64,000 nt of DNA from Gillisella vitis (lineage in GTDB: Bacteria; Pseudomonadota; Alphaproteobacteria; Rhizobiales; Rhizobiaceae). The stretch is taken from the NCBI GenBank assembly GCA_009744235.1, contig WPHV01000010.1, positions 62,001 to 126,000 of the forward strand, read 5' to 3'. Shown here piece after piece: positions 52,891-61,439 of this stretch (the stretch's first letter is position 1; every line of letters starts with the position of its first letter). The notes beneath the pieces were generated by a model. That model made no database searches and was not told where the DNA came from. It was given only the letters and a program-made list of their open reading frames with translations. Made by a program: the position numbers and the translations under genes.

Positions 52891-53079
52891 ATGGCTGACA
52901 TCGTGAAACTGAAAGACCGGCTGGATCAAAAGCCCGTCAACCGTACCCCCGCACCGACACAGGCCCGTATCCTGCTGTTTACTGGCGTGCGCTATACCCG
53001 CGCCGACCCCCTGCTGATCGGCGCCGCCTCGCTCACCGGCAAGCGTCCAGTGCAGGACATGCATCCCTATGAGGGGTAA
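52891..53079 (+). CDS. Small conserved hypothetical protein (62 residues)
   Basis: MADIVKLKDRLDQKPVNRTP ... PVQDMHPYEG, from ATG 52891 with GGAG 7 bp upstream. The earlier ATG 52879 overlaps that site. The protein is basic, without membrane segments. The sequence and its good ribosome site suggest a real small gene of the rhizobial kind. The stop codon's last base begins the repeat element at 53079. Confidence 0.65.
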   Translation: MADIVKLKDRLDQKPVNRTPAPTQARILLFTGVRYTRADPLLIGAASLTGKRPVQDMHPYEG

Positions 53080-53196
53080 TACGAGGATTCGCTGGAAATG
53101 ACTCTTCGTATTCCTTTTGAAAATATCTCAAGCCTCTGATGCATTTGAGATATTTTCAAGTCGAGGATGCGTGATCATCTTCGAGGCTTGGTATTA
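53079..53196. repeat. Three-hairpin intergenic element, copy B
   Basis: Same order as copy A. Hairpin 1 is imperfect on its left arm (ATACGAGGATTCGCT versus AATGACTCTTCGTAT). Hairpin 2 is TTGAAAATATCTCAA with TTGAGATATTTTCAA, perfect. Hairpin 3 is CGAGGATG ... CATCTTCG, then GGCTTGGTATTA. The remaining 53197-53721 is AT-rich and has no gene I can support. Confidence 0.85.
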
Positions 53197-53721
53197 GGCC
53201 TGTGTTACCGTGATGCGGCTCTTCCACTGCGTGGAGTGAGATCAATTGGCCGTTGGCTATTGCGACCATTGAGGCAATCACATGGGGTGAATGTCATTGG
53301 CTGAGCCCGGTTGCTTTTTTATGAAGCGTTCAGTGGCAATCAGGAAATCCGGGCCGTTTTTCCAGGCATTCACCGGAATGCTCTATGGCATCCTTCACGT
53401 TAACCACTGTGCAGGAGATGCACTAATACCGCCAATTCTGTTGGGTAATTTTCTTTTTTGGAACGGACGCGCTTTAAGGGAATACGCAATAGTTGTGCAA
53501 CCATAGTTTCCCAGAGATACCTATATCTGCTTTGTTTAAGTATGATCCGCAAATTTAAAATATGTATTTTATTTTGCAATTCTACCAAAGATTGTTTTGT
53601 ATACGATTGTGATATTTGAGTAATAATTCCGCCTACCCCATTTGGGGGATGTTTAAAGCACCCAAAAATGGTTGATAAACGTTGTTAGGAATAAGCAACA
53701 TTATTTCAAGTGGGGCGTTTG

Positions 53722-54147
53722 ATGCATAAAGATACAGAGTCTGCGCTTGGATATAGTCACGCGGAACAGCTGGACCAGAAGAAGACAGAATTGTCTCGAA
53801 ACAATCGACAGGAAGCCTACGACGAGGATTTGGCGGGCACGCCCGATCGTGACAGCATGATGTATGCGCCACGGGTGTTTGCAGGAATGGGTGTCGTCTT
53901 GCTGGGTTTTGCCATCTATAATTACCAATCGACAGGGCTCATCGCGGCCACAATCATCAGGACGGTTGTTGCGGCAATTATTCTTCAAAGCGTTTATTTC
54001 ATCGCGATTGTCTATCTTGTCATGCGTCGGGTGAAGGCGCGCCTTGCCACGCTTCAAAACAGTCAAGCCTCCCGTGATGGTCGTGCACAAAAGGACCAGT
54101 GCGCAGGTCGCGACCTGACGCTTGCCGAGAGGGCGGACAATGCCTGA
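53722..54147 (+). CDS. ExoX/SyrA-like exopolysaccharide repressor homologue with N-terminal extension
   Basis: 141 residues from ATG 53722 (GGGG 7 bp upstream). Residues ~46-110 (MMYAPRVFAGMGVVLLGFAIYNYQSTGLIAATIIRTVVAAIILQSVYFIAIVYLVMRR) match the two-helix inner-membrane repressors ExoX and SyrA, which begin at MYAPRVF and lower exopolysaccharide synthesis by acting on the undecaprenyl-sugar transferase step or its regulators. Those proteins are about 80-100 residues and start near this methionine. The extra ~45 polar residues here may be real, or translation may start at 53857. No exo genes are adjacent. Confidence 0.75.
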   Translation: MHKDTESALGYSHAEQLDQKKTELSRNNRQEAYDEDLAGTPDRDSMMYAPRVFAGMGVVLLGFAIYNYQSTGLIAATIIRTVVAAIILQSVYFIAIVYLVMRRVKARLATLQNSQASRDGRAQKDQCAGRDLTLAERADNA

Positions 54148-54289
54148 GACTGGTCTATGCCTGTGAGGTGTGCAGGTATGAAGGGGCTTTTCCGGGCATT
54201 GGTGATGCGGAATCAGAATGACAAAGTGCCGACGTCCTTTTAAAGCGGTTTCCAGTGTCGAAGCCGTACAAAGTAGGATGTAACGACCC

Positions 54290-55387
54290 TCAATCCGCTT
54301 CCAGTGAATGAAGCGAAGTCAGAGCGGCAATAAGGTCGGTTTGCCGGGCCATATCGGTTTTGGCCAGTACGGTTTTTATCTGGCTTCTGGCGGTTTCCAG
54401 CTGAATCCCAAGGGCCTGGGCGGCATCGCGCAGAGGCTCTCCATCAAGAAGCAGTTTCGTCAACCGCGCCTCGGCGCGCGTTAAATTCATCAGGGACTGG
54501 ATCATCTCCGAGGTCAGGCCATTGCTACGGCTGAGGGGGACCAGAATGATGAAAAAGCTGACCGGGCTGAACAATCCGACATTCAACCGGGCGGCGGGAA
54601 TGAGATAGACGACCGCCGGCGGCAGGCCCGGCTGGCCGGGGCAGGCGAATTGAGCGCCCTGCATCTCGTCCCGGCTGGCGCCATCTGCCATACCCGCGGC
54701 AAGACTGGCTTCAAAACTTGCCTGTGCTGCGGGATGGAGAAAGCGCAACTGGTCGAAGGCCGAAATGGCGTATCTTGGATTGGCTGCCTCAAACACCGTA
54801 TTGCAACCCAGGATCTTGCCTTTGGCGGTAAGAGCGGCAGTTGGGAGCCGCGCCAGCTGCAATGCCCGCAGACTGTTATCGACCGCCTTGAATTCAAGCT
54901 GGGAGGCAAGGATTAGGCTGCGACGCAGGTCCCGGCCAACGCTGTTGAGAAGATCAAGATGTTTTTCTTCGATGGGACCGCTATCACGCTTTCGTTCAAT
55001 CGAGATGGCAATGGTTTTCTCCTGGGGAAGATCGAAGCTGACGCCTGCGGCAAAGCCGAAGCCGCGCGGCCAGAGAAAATCCCGATAAAGTGGCTCATCA
55101 CGCATCTGTTCTTGTGAAAACTGATCGACATCGCTGATGAATTTCGACTTGCTGGCACTCAGCAGCGCTTTGGTGCGGATATTGTCGGCGGTCCAGCCCT
55201 GTTTGAAAAAATCAGAATAAAGCTCGCGCACACCTGGCGTCGTGATCAAGGGCATGAGCTCGTCGGAGATATTGACAAGCAGGGCGCCTTCCGCGCCGAC
55301 AAGATGCGCCAAGCGGTCCAGCGCATTTTCCCAGGCAGCCGGTTCAGCGGCCGCTTCATAAATGCAATCTATGATAGTTTCCGGCAT
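54290..55387 (-). CDS. LuxR-type HTH regulator
   Basis: 365 residues from ATG 55387 (MPETIIDCIYEAAAEPAAW); an ATG at 55423 is less likely. Residues ~1-200 form an uncharacterised sensory region starting with the motif IYEAAAEPAAWENALDRLAHLVGAEGALLV, seen in many alphaproteobacterial LuxR proteins. The C-terminal HTH is LTRAEARLTKLLLDGEPLRDAAQALGIQLETARSQIKTVLAKTDMARQTDLIA. The signal is unknown; the N-terminus is not an autoinducer-binding domain. The upstream 228 bp are very AT-rich. Confidence 0.85.
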   Translation of the reverse strand: MPETIIDCIYEAAAEPAAWENALDRLAHLVGAEGALLVNISDELMPLITTPGVRELYSDFFKQGWTADNIRTKALLSASKSKFISDVDQFSQEQMRDEPLYRDFLWPRGFGFAAGVSFDLPQEKTIAISIERKRDSGPIEEKHLDLLNSVGRDLRRSLILASQLEFKAVDNSLRALQLARLPTAALTAKGKILGCNTVFEAANPRYAISAFDQLRFLHPAAQASFEASLAAGMADGASRDEMQGAQFACPGQPGLPPAVVYLIPAARLNVGLFSPVSFFIILVPLSRSNGLTSEMIQSLMNLTRAEARLTKLLLDGEPLRDAAQALGIQLETARSQIKTVLAKTDMARQTDLIAALTSLHSLEAD

Positions 55388-55615
55388 AGCAATCTCACAT
55401 ATTAATATTGCTATGTTTAGCAAACATGTCTTTCTGAAGCAATGCCAGTCAATTTACTGAATAACATTATCAGATTTTAAGTCGAAAAAACAAAATAATC
55501 GAATATTTTAATTTTTTATCGCTTGGAAAAAAGAAAATTTTAGACTTAATTGAATGTTCTAAAGCAAACGTGCGCGCCAAAGTGTTTTAGCTATTTGTGC
55601 GACTGCAAAAATACT

Positions 55616-56167
55616 TTATGGATCTATGGCTGTCTGATCACAACCAGAGTTTGTAAGAAAAGCCTGTGCATCGGGCGCGAAGCTGGCTTGAGGCACAAGG
55701 GTGCGCAACACGGCATAGCCTTGGGTTTCCGGCATTTCCACCAATATGGTCTGGGCCAGCGCATCGGGTGCCGTGGCGCGCAGCCGGGCGAGTTGGGCCG
55801 GGGTGGCGACAATAATGTCAAGCTTGCCCTCCACGGATGTAGCGTCGTTCATACTGTAGACTTCATTGGCATTACGGTCGAAAATACCCACGGACCAAAA
55901 GGGAACGCTGCCCTCTGCTGTCAGATGCACCGGCGCCTCACTGACATCGAAAGCGCAGGCGGCGAGTTTGAGGAAGGGATCGCCATTGGCAAGCCCCGCC
56001 CGGTCCGCCCGACTGTCGAGACTATAGAATTTGAACAGCGGGCCTTCCATGGTCACGCGGGTATAGGCGTCCTTGCCGGTGAAATGCGGTAATGCCAGGA
56101 TGATGACGATATGCAAAACCACGGCCCCGACCAGGCCGACAAGAAAGGCGTAGATCAGCTTACGCAT
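55616..56167 (-). CDS. DUF1254-family membrane-anchored protein
   Basis: 183 residues from ATG 56167, overlapping the previous gene by 8 bp. One N-terminal helix (LIYAFLVGLVGAVVLHIVIILAL) is followed by a periplasmic domain with PFLKLAACAFDVSEAPVHLTAEGSVPFWSVGIFDRNANEVYSMND and VEMPETQGYAVLRTLVP. This matches the short rhizobial DUF1254 form, which is always paired with a DUF1214 partner. The function is unknown. Confidence 0.8.
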   Translation of the reverse strand: MRKLIYAFLVGLVGAVVLHIVIILALPHFTGKDAYTRVTMEGPLFKFYSLDSRADRAGLANGDPFLKLAACAFDVSEAPVHLTAEGSVPFWSVGIFDRNANEVYSMNDATSVEGKLDIIVATPAQLARLRATAPDALAQTILVEMPETQGYAVLRTLVPQASFAPDAQAFLTNSGCDQTAIDP

Positions 56168-56750
56168 CGCCGCATCCGATCTGTTCGACATGCGGCATGG
56201 TCAGTTTCACCAGACCCGAATTGCCCGCGACCGGCGTGTCCAGCAGAGTGAGGTTGAGCATCAGATCTTCGCTTCCTGCGGGAATGGCCAGCCAATTGCC
56301 GGGTGCTGCTTGCGAACCGATGGTGATCTCCATGCTGGCATCACGATTTTTCAGCGTCGTGACGGAATTCAGCGCCCCCGGCAGGTCGGGCGATACGGGC
56401 AGGGGCGTTCCATCCGGGCGGCTGGCTGAGAGCGTCCAGTAGCGGGCCATCGGCACCGTACCCGCCAGCCGGTAGCGGCAGCGTGTATTCAGCTTACGTC
56501 CGCTCATATCTGTGGTGGCAATAAAACTCAGCCCTTCGGCGCTGCCCAGCAACAACCGCCCGGCCTTGGCCCGGTGTGAGCGCGCATAAGGATCGGCATC
56601 GGCGGTCTGCGCCTGCGGAAACGCCCGCCAGCCATCAATCTCAATTTCGCCAAAGCCCACCGTGGCATTCAGTGCCATCAGCGTGGACTGGATGCCAAGC
56701 CCGAAGGCAATGGCAAGCGCAATGGCGACAAGAAGCGGAACCCGGAACAC
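56160..56750 (-). CDS. DUF1214-family membrane-anchored protein
   Basis: 196 residues. The N-terminal helix (VPLLVAIALAIAFGLGIQSTLMAL) anchors a periplasmic DUF1214 domain: DPYARSHRAKAGRLLLGSAEGLSFIATTDMSGRKLNTRCRYRLAGTVPMARYWTLSASRPDGTP and NWLAIPAGSEDLMLNLTLLDTP. Its two-gene unit with the DUF1254 gene is translationally coupled. It lies 101 bp downstream of the penicillin-binding protein gene on the same strand and may be co-transcribed with it. Confidence 0.82.
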   Translation of the reverse strand: MFRVPLLVAIALAIAFGLGIQSTLMALNATVGFGEIEIDGWRAFPQAQTADADPYARSHRAKAGRLLLGSAEGLSFIATTDMSGRKLNTRCRYRLAGTVPMARYWTLSASRPDGTPLPVSPDLPGALNSVTTLKNRDASMEITIGSQAAPGNWLAIPAGSEDLMLNLTLLDTPVAGNSGLVKLTMPHVEQIGCGDA

Positions 56751-56851
56751 GCGCTGATTCGAACCCTGTTGATTGTTGGAGAAGCGGTAGCACTCAATTC
56801 AGGGCAGGGAAATGGCGCGCGCTTCGCTCGGCCCCATGACAAACCCTTTGT

Positions 56852-58975
56852 TCAATCCAGCGCCGCCCTCAGTGCCGGTGCCAGCGGCTCGGCCTCTGTG
56901 AGCATCGTGCCGATCTGGCGGAGCAGGGCGGTGGTTTCCACCGACAGTGTCCGGGGGCGGACGAATTCGGGCGGGGTGGGGGCGGATGCTGCGCCCTTTG
57001 GTTCGCCCTTGGCCGGGGCTGGGGCTTTTACGGCAATGGTTGCCGGTTCCAGCACGCCTGGAATTGGCCGGACGGCGACGCCCTGGTGGGCGTAGTCCAT
57101 GATGGTCTTGAAGGTCATGGCCGGAAGTGAGCCGCCGGTCATGTTGTTGGTTGAAGTATAGTCATCATTGCCGAACCAGACGGCGGTTGTGAAATTGCCG
57201 GTAAAGCCGACGAACCAGGCATCGCGATAGGCTTGCGTCGTGCCGCTCTTGCCAGCGGTCAGAATGCCGTCCAGGGCGGCTTTGCGGCCCGTGCCGATAT
57301 AGGGGACCTTGGTCAGCATCTGGTTCATGTAGTTATCGGCCTGCTCGGTCAGCACCCGGCGTGGGGCCGGTTCGTCGCGGTCGAAATCGTAGAGCACATG
57401 GCCGCGATAGTCTCTGACATCGACAATGCCGTGGCGGCGTGATTGCAGGCCACCCGATGGCAGCACGGCATAGGCTGTCGCCTGGTCCATGACGGTCACT
57501 TCCGAGGTGCCGAGCGGAATGGTGACATCTTTGCGGATCGGCGTTTCCACGCCCATGGCCTTCGCCATGCGGATGACGGAATCAACGCCCAGCCGGTCCT
57601 TGACCAGCCGCACCGGCACGGTGTTGATCGATTTGGCCAGCGCCGTCGTCAGCGTGATGCGCCCGGCATAGCTGTTGCCGTAATTATGCGGGCTCCAATT
57701 GCCCCAATTGACCGGACCATCGACAATGGTGGTCTCCGGGGTCAGGCCCGCTTCCATCGCTACCGCATAGGTATAGATTTTGAAGGAGGAGCCGGGTTGG
57801 CGCAGGCCGCGCGTGGCGCGGTTGAACTGGCTTTCGCCGTAATCGCGCCCGCCGACCATGGCGCGCACCGCGCCGCCGTTTTCCAGCGTCACGAGGGCCG
57901 CTTGCTTGACATTATACTGTTCGCCATATTCGCGCAGCGTATTGCTGACAGCGGTTTCGGCGACTTTTTGCAGGCCGGGATCGATGGTGGTGCGCACGAT
58001 CAGTGAATGTTCAGGGAAGCGGGAGGCGATGCGTTGCACCTCGTCAAACGCCCAGTCGAGGAAAAAGTCCGGCGCCTCGCGCTCGGCCCGATCGACGACG
58101 GTGGCCGGATTGCGCCGGGCGGCAATCACCTGTCCCTCGCTCATGAAGCCGCTTTGTACCAGATTGCTCAACACTTCATTGGCGCGGCCACGGGCGGCGG
58201 GCAGGTTGACATGCGGCGCATATTTGGCCGGGGCCTTGAACAGACCCGCCAGCATGGCGGCTTCGGCCAGATTGACGTCGCGCACGCTTTTGCCGAAGTA
58301 GAATTGCGAGGCCGCCGCCGCCCCGAATGTACCGCCGCCCATATAGGCGCGGTCGAGATAGAGTGACAGGATTTCCTGCTTCGACAGATTGGCCTCCAGC
58401 CATAGCGACAGGAAGGCTTCCTTGATCTTGCGCTCGATGGAGCGCTCATTGGTGAGAAACAGGTTCTTGGCGAGCTGCTGGGTCAGCGTCGAGCCGCCCT
58501 GCACCACGCCGCCAGCTCGGGCGTTTTCGCTGAGTGCCCGGCCAAGGCCAATGAAATCGATGCCGAAATGGTCGAAAAACCGCCGGTCTTCGGTGGCCAG
58601 CACCGCCTTGATCAGATTGTCGGGCAGGTCTTCGAAGGGCACGGAATTTTCATGGATAATGCCGCGATGGCCGATGACATTGCCGTAGCGATCCAGAAAG
58701 GTCACGGCGAAATCGCCGCGATTGCGCCAATCCTTGACCGTTTCCTGAAAGGCGGGCATGGCCAGCGCCAGCATGACGACGGCACCGGCGGTGCCCAGGG
58801 TCATGGCTTCGCCCAGCGCCTCGAACAGCCATTTCTTCCAGCCGCGCATGCGAAACCGGCGAAAGAAGATCGTGGTTTCCTCCCAGAATTCGGCGGCCTG
58901 AAAGCCGGTATTCCACAGGGTGGAATCCAGCCAGGCGTCGAGTTTGAGAAAGATATGCCGCTTTTTCTTCTGCAT
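56852..58975 (-). CDS. Class A penicillin-binding protein (bifunctional)
   Basis: 707 residues. One membrane helix (AMTLGTAGAVVMLALAMPAF, ~57-76) is followed by the GT51 glycosyltransferase with E129 in ATEDRRFFDHFGID and QGGSTLTQQLAKNLFL. The transpeptidase has S396-x-x-K399 (SSFK), S449-I-N451 and K576-S-G (KSGTT). It polymerises glycan strands and cross-links them at the inner membrane's outer face. The basic N-terminus (QKKKRHIFLKL) is cytoplasmic. It is shorter than PBP1a of Escherichia coli and lacks the extra OB domain, typical of the PBP1-related forms in rhizobia. Confidence 0.93.
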   Translation of the reverse strand: MQKKKRHIFLKLDAWLDSTLWNTGFQAAEFWEETTIFFRRFRMRGWKKWLFEALGEAMTLGTAGAVVMLALAMPAFQETVKDWRNRGDFAVTFLDRYGNVIGHRGIIHENSVPFEDLPDNLIKAVLATEDRRFFDHFGIDFIGLGRALSENARAGGVVQGGSTLTQQLAKNLFLTNERSIERKIKEAFLSLWLEANLSKQEILSLYLDRAYMGGGTFGAAAASQFYFGKSVRDVNLAEAAMLAGLFKAPAKYAPHVNLPAARGRANEVLSNLVQSGFMSEGQVIAARRNPATVVDRAEREAPDFFLDWAFDEVQRIASRFPEHSLIVRTTIDPGLQKVAETAVSNTLREYGEQYNVKQAALVTLENGGAVRAMVGGRDYGESQFNRATRGLRQPGSSFKIYTYAVAMEAGLTPETTIVDGPVNWGNWSPHNYGNSYAGRITLTTALAKSINTVPVRLVKDRLGVDSVIRMAKAMGVETPIRKDVTIPLGTSEVTVMDQATAYAVLPSGGLQSRRHGIVDVRDYRGHVLYDFDRDEPAPRRVLTEQADNYMNQMLTKVPYIGTGRKAALDGILTAGKSGTTQAYRDAWFVGFTGNFTTAVWFGNDDYTSTNNMTGGSLPAMTFKTIMDYAHQGVAVRPIPGVLEPATIAVKAPAPAKGEPKGAASAPTPPEFVRPRTLSVETTALLRQIGTMLTEAEPLAPALRAALD

Positions 58976-59201
58976 GGCGGTTCCGGGGCCGAGCCTTAAG
59001 ATGATCTGCTACAATATCACAGGCGGAGAGTGCCGGGGATGCTGTAGGCATATGCAACGCTTCACATGCAACGCTTGACAGGCGCCAAGCTTGCGCCCAT
59101 GTCTGCGTTGATCGCGATATATCCCAGCCAATGGATCATATGCGACTTAACTTTTAACGAATCTATAAGATTGCCGCGGATTGGGTGCTCGCATCCGACC
59201 G

Positions 59202-59696
59202 ATGGCCAAGGGCATGATGACCAGCGAACCCTATTGGAAGACCAAGCGCCTTGATGAGATGAACACTGTGGAGTGGGAATCCCTCTGCGATGGCTGTGGC
59301 CTGTGCTGTCTCAACAAGCTGGAGGACTGGGAAAGCGGTGAGGTGGTCTTCACCTCCGTCGCCTGTCGTCTGCTGGATGGGGAAAGCTGTCGGTGCAAGG
59401 ACTATCCCAACCGGCAGGCCGCCGTGCCCGATTGCATCCAGCTGACGCCGGATCAGGTCGAGGACATCGCCTGGCTGCCGCCCAGTTGCGGCTACCGGCT
59501 GGTGCATGAGGGCCGCGACCTTTACTGGTGGCACCCGCTGGTCTCGGGCAATCCTGAAACCGTCCATCAGGCCGGGATTTCCGCCCGTGGTCGCACGGTC
59601 AGCGAAGAGCATGTTTCTATCGAGGAGTACGAGGATTATCTCTGCGACTGGCCGATGACGGTGCTCTTGCAGGCCGAAGAATCTGACGGCCAATAG
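59202..59696 (+). CDS. ycgN: YcgN-family cysteine cluster protein (UPF0260)
   Basis: 164 residues from ATG 59202 (other close ATGs are at 59214 and 59217). The cluster [18 protein letters not shown], then [29 protein letters not shown] and the end [22 protein letters not shown] ... YLCDWP match UPF0260/YcgN. A metal-binding role via the cysteines is inferred. Its C-terminal third is duplicated as a broken copy at 61140-61343. Confidence 0.92.
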   Translation: MAKGMMTSEPYWKTKRLDEMNTVEWESLCDGCGLCCLNKLEDWESGEVVFTSVACRLLDGESCRCKDYPNRQAAVPDCIQLTPDQVEDIAWLPPSCGYRLVHEGRDLYWWHPLVSGNPETVHQAGISARGRTVSEEHVSIEEYEDYLCDWPMTVLLQAEESDGQ

Positions 59697-59851
59697 GGAC
59701 ATGAAATGACGGCAGAAGCAGACGGACTTTTTTCCAAACTCGGCTGAAGCTTTCGTTTGGATTGATGCTCTCGTGGTATTATTTTGACATTTTCTACCGT
59801 TCGCAGCACCCTCAAGAGCAGCTGTCAAAAACCTTGAAGACCACTAGCAAC

Positions 59852-60949
59852 CTAGGCTGCCGTCTTGGCTGCCACCGGTCCCGTCAGAAGTGTCAGGTCG
59901 CCATTGACGGCATAGCGGTCGAAAATGGCCATGGCTTGCCGACGAATATTTTCCGGCACCTCGGCTCCGCGGCCCGCGATGCCCTGATTGATCCGCTTGC
60001 GTTCACCGTCACGCTTGTCGGCCAGCGCCTCAGTGATTTTCTGAGCCGCCTGGCTGTCCGCTCCGGTGAAGGTGGCAATCCGATCGGCCAGAACCGCCTT
60101 GTCACCGAGGAAGTCCGTTTCGTAGCAAACCCATAGCGGCTTGACCAGATTGAGCATTTCGCATCGCTGCCAACTCAGCAGAAACTGCGCATACCAGACC
60201 GCTTGAGCCGCAACCAGCATCTCAAGCCGCTCCTCGAAGGGCAGGTGGTGGTAATTGCTTGGCAGGCCGTCATCAAAAAAAATGGTGTCGACCGGACGAT
60301 TGGAAGCGCGCCAGGATTGGAACATATCATCGAGGCTGATCAGCGTGTCGAAGAAATTACGGACAGTGACGATAGGGCGGATGTTGTAAAGCGTCATCTG
60401 GCGGGCCAGATAGGGCGTGCATCGAATATGATGCTGGGCGACATAGCCACAGCCGTTCAATCCATGCCGCATAAGTGCAAGCTCATCGGTTTCCTGCGAG
60501 CGCAGATTGCCTCCCAGTGCAGAGCCGCTGCCGGGTGTGAAGCTGGGAAGTGCCAGGTTGGCCAGGGGGATATCCAGTGCCTGCACCAACGCCATCGAAA
60601 TAAAAGTCGAGGCCGATTTGGGCGCGCAGGCCACCAGAACATTCGGCTGTCTGGCCCGGCTTGCCGTCAATCTCGCCCGAAATGTCAATTCGGCAAGTTG
60701 GGAAGTCGACAGCTTCAGACCCTGGGCGTCGTCATCGCTTACCGCGGGCAGAAAGAACGGATTGGCATGGCAAAGGGCCGCGGCGACTTCCAGAGCCCGG
60801 TTTGGCGGCACGGAGGATAGATAGTCCATTCCCAGGCTTAGCGCTTCGCGCGGCGCCAGGGTGGATATGTCTGCTAGCGTCTGGCCCAGCGTGTCTTCCA
60901 GGTTCGAGCCTGGCTTGTCATTCGTCCGGATGCCGACCGCATGTTCCAT
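59852..60949 (-). CDS. Sulfotransferase-like protein A
   Basis: 365 residues from ATG 60949 (the frame opens at 60985). The core starts RARLTASRARQPNVLVACAPKSASTFISMALVQALD: PKSAST (110-115) is a P-loop-like 5'-phosphosulfate-binding motif. IRPIVTVRNFFDTLISLDDMF supplies the 3'-phosphate Arg and Ser/Asp. YVAQHHIRCTPYLARQ and VKPLWVCYETDFLGDKAVLADRIA are shared with the paralogue at 61440. It likely transfers sulfate from PAPS to a glycan or small molecule. It is convergent with ycgN. Confidence 0.83.
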   Translation of the reverse strand: MEHAVGIRTNDKPGSNLEDTLGQTLADISTLAPREALSLGMDYLSSVPPNRALEVAAALCHANPFFLPAVSDDDAQGLKLSTSQLAELTFRARLTASRARQPNVLVACAPKSASTFISMALVQALDIPLANLALPSFTPGSGSALGGNLRSQETDELALMRHGLNGCGYVAQHHIRCTPYLARQMTLYNIRPIVTVRNFFDTLISLDDMFQSWRASNRPVDTIFFDDGLPSNYHHLPFEERLEMLVAAQAVWYAQFLLSWQRCEMLNLVKPLWVCYETDFLGDKAVLADRIATFTGADSQAAQKITEALADKRDGERKRINQGIAGRGAEVPENIRRQAMAIFDRYAVNGDLTLLTGPVAAKTAA

Positions 60950-61139
60950 GCTGCAACCTGTCCTTATCCTGCTGAGTCTATCCAAACGGAGGCTTTAGCC
61001 GAATTGGAGATATCGACGCATAAACAAAAGCTTGGTGCATGAGAGCATGACCGAAGTTAATGCGTCGGTGCACCGGGGTGTGTCTGTGCCAAAGGGTTAT
61101 TCGCAAGGGGCAAAAACGTTGTGGCGTAAAGCTGACTGA

Positions 61140-61343
61140 GGAAGCTTGCGCCAGGCAGGAGCCTGCAACCTCGTCCATGAGGGCCGCGGCCTTTACTGGT
61201 GGCATCCGCTGATTTCTGGCGACCGCGAAACCGTCCATCAGGCCGGGATTTCCGCCCGGGGACGCACGGTCAGCGAAGAGAAAGTGCCTGTCGAGGATTG
61301 TCTTTGTGACTGGCCATTGACGGTGGCCGGGGACGCGCCCTGA
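61140..61343 (+). pseudogene. Truncated ycgN copy
   Basis: From about 61170 the sequence encodes [37 protein letters not shown] ... [10 protein letters not shown], matching the C-terminal 55 residues of the intact ycgN at 59202 at both protein and DNA level. The cysteine-rich N-terminal part is missing and the segment EEYEDY is shortened. It sits between the two divergent sulfotransferase genes, 97 bp before the second. Confidence 0.85.
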
Positions 61344-61439
61344 CAATCGCCTGCAAGTTTATCCTTAGGGTAAGTCTCGTACAAGTTTTACACTATAATT
61401 TCATCTCGATTGAAACCGTTTCGGTGCAATGGAGAGCCT

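Noticed and set aside
53291..53506. 71-residue frame in the AT-rich spacer
   Set aside because: No ribosome site, no family, and composition unlike neighbouring genes.
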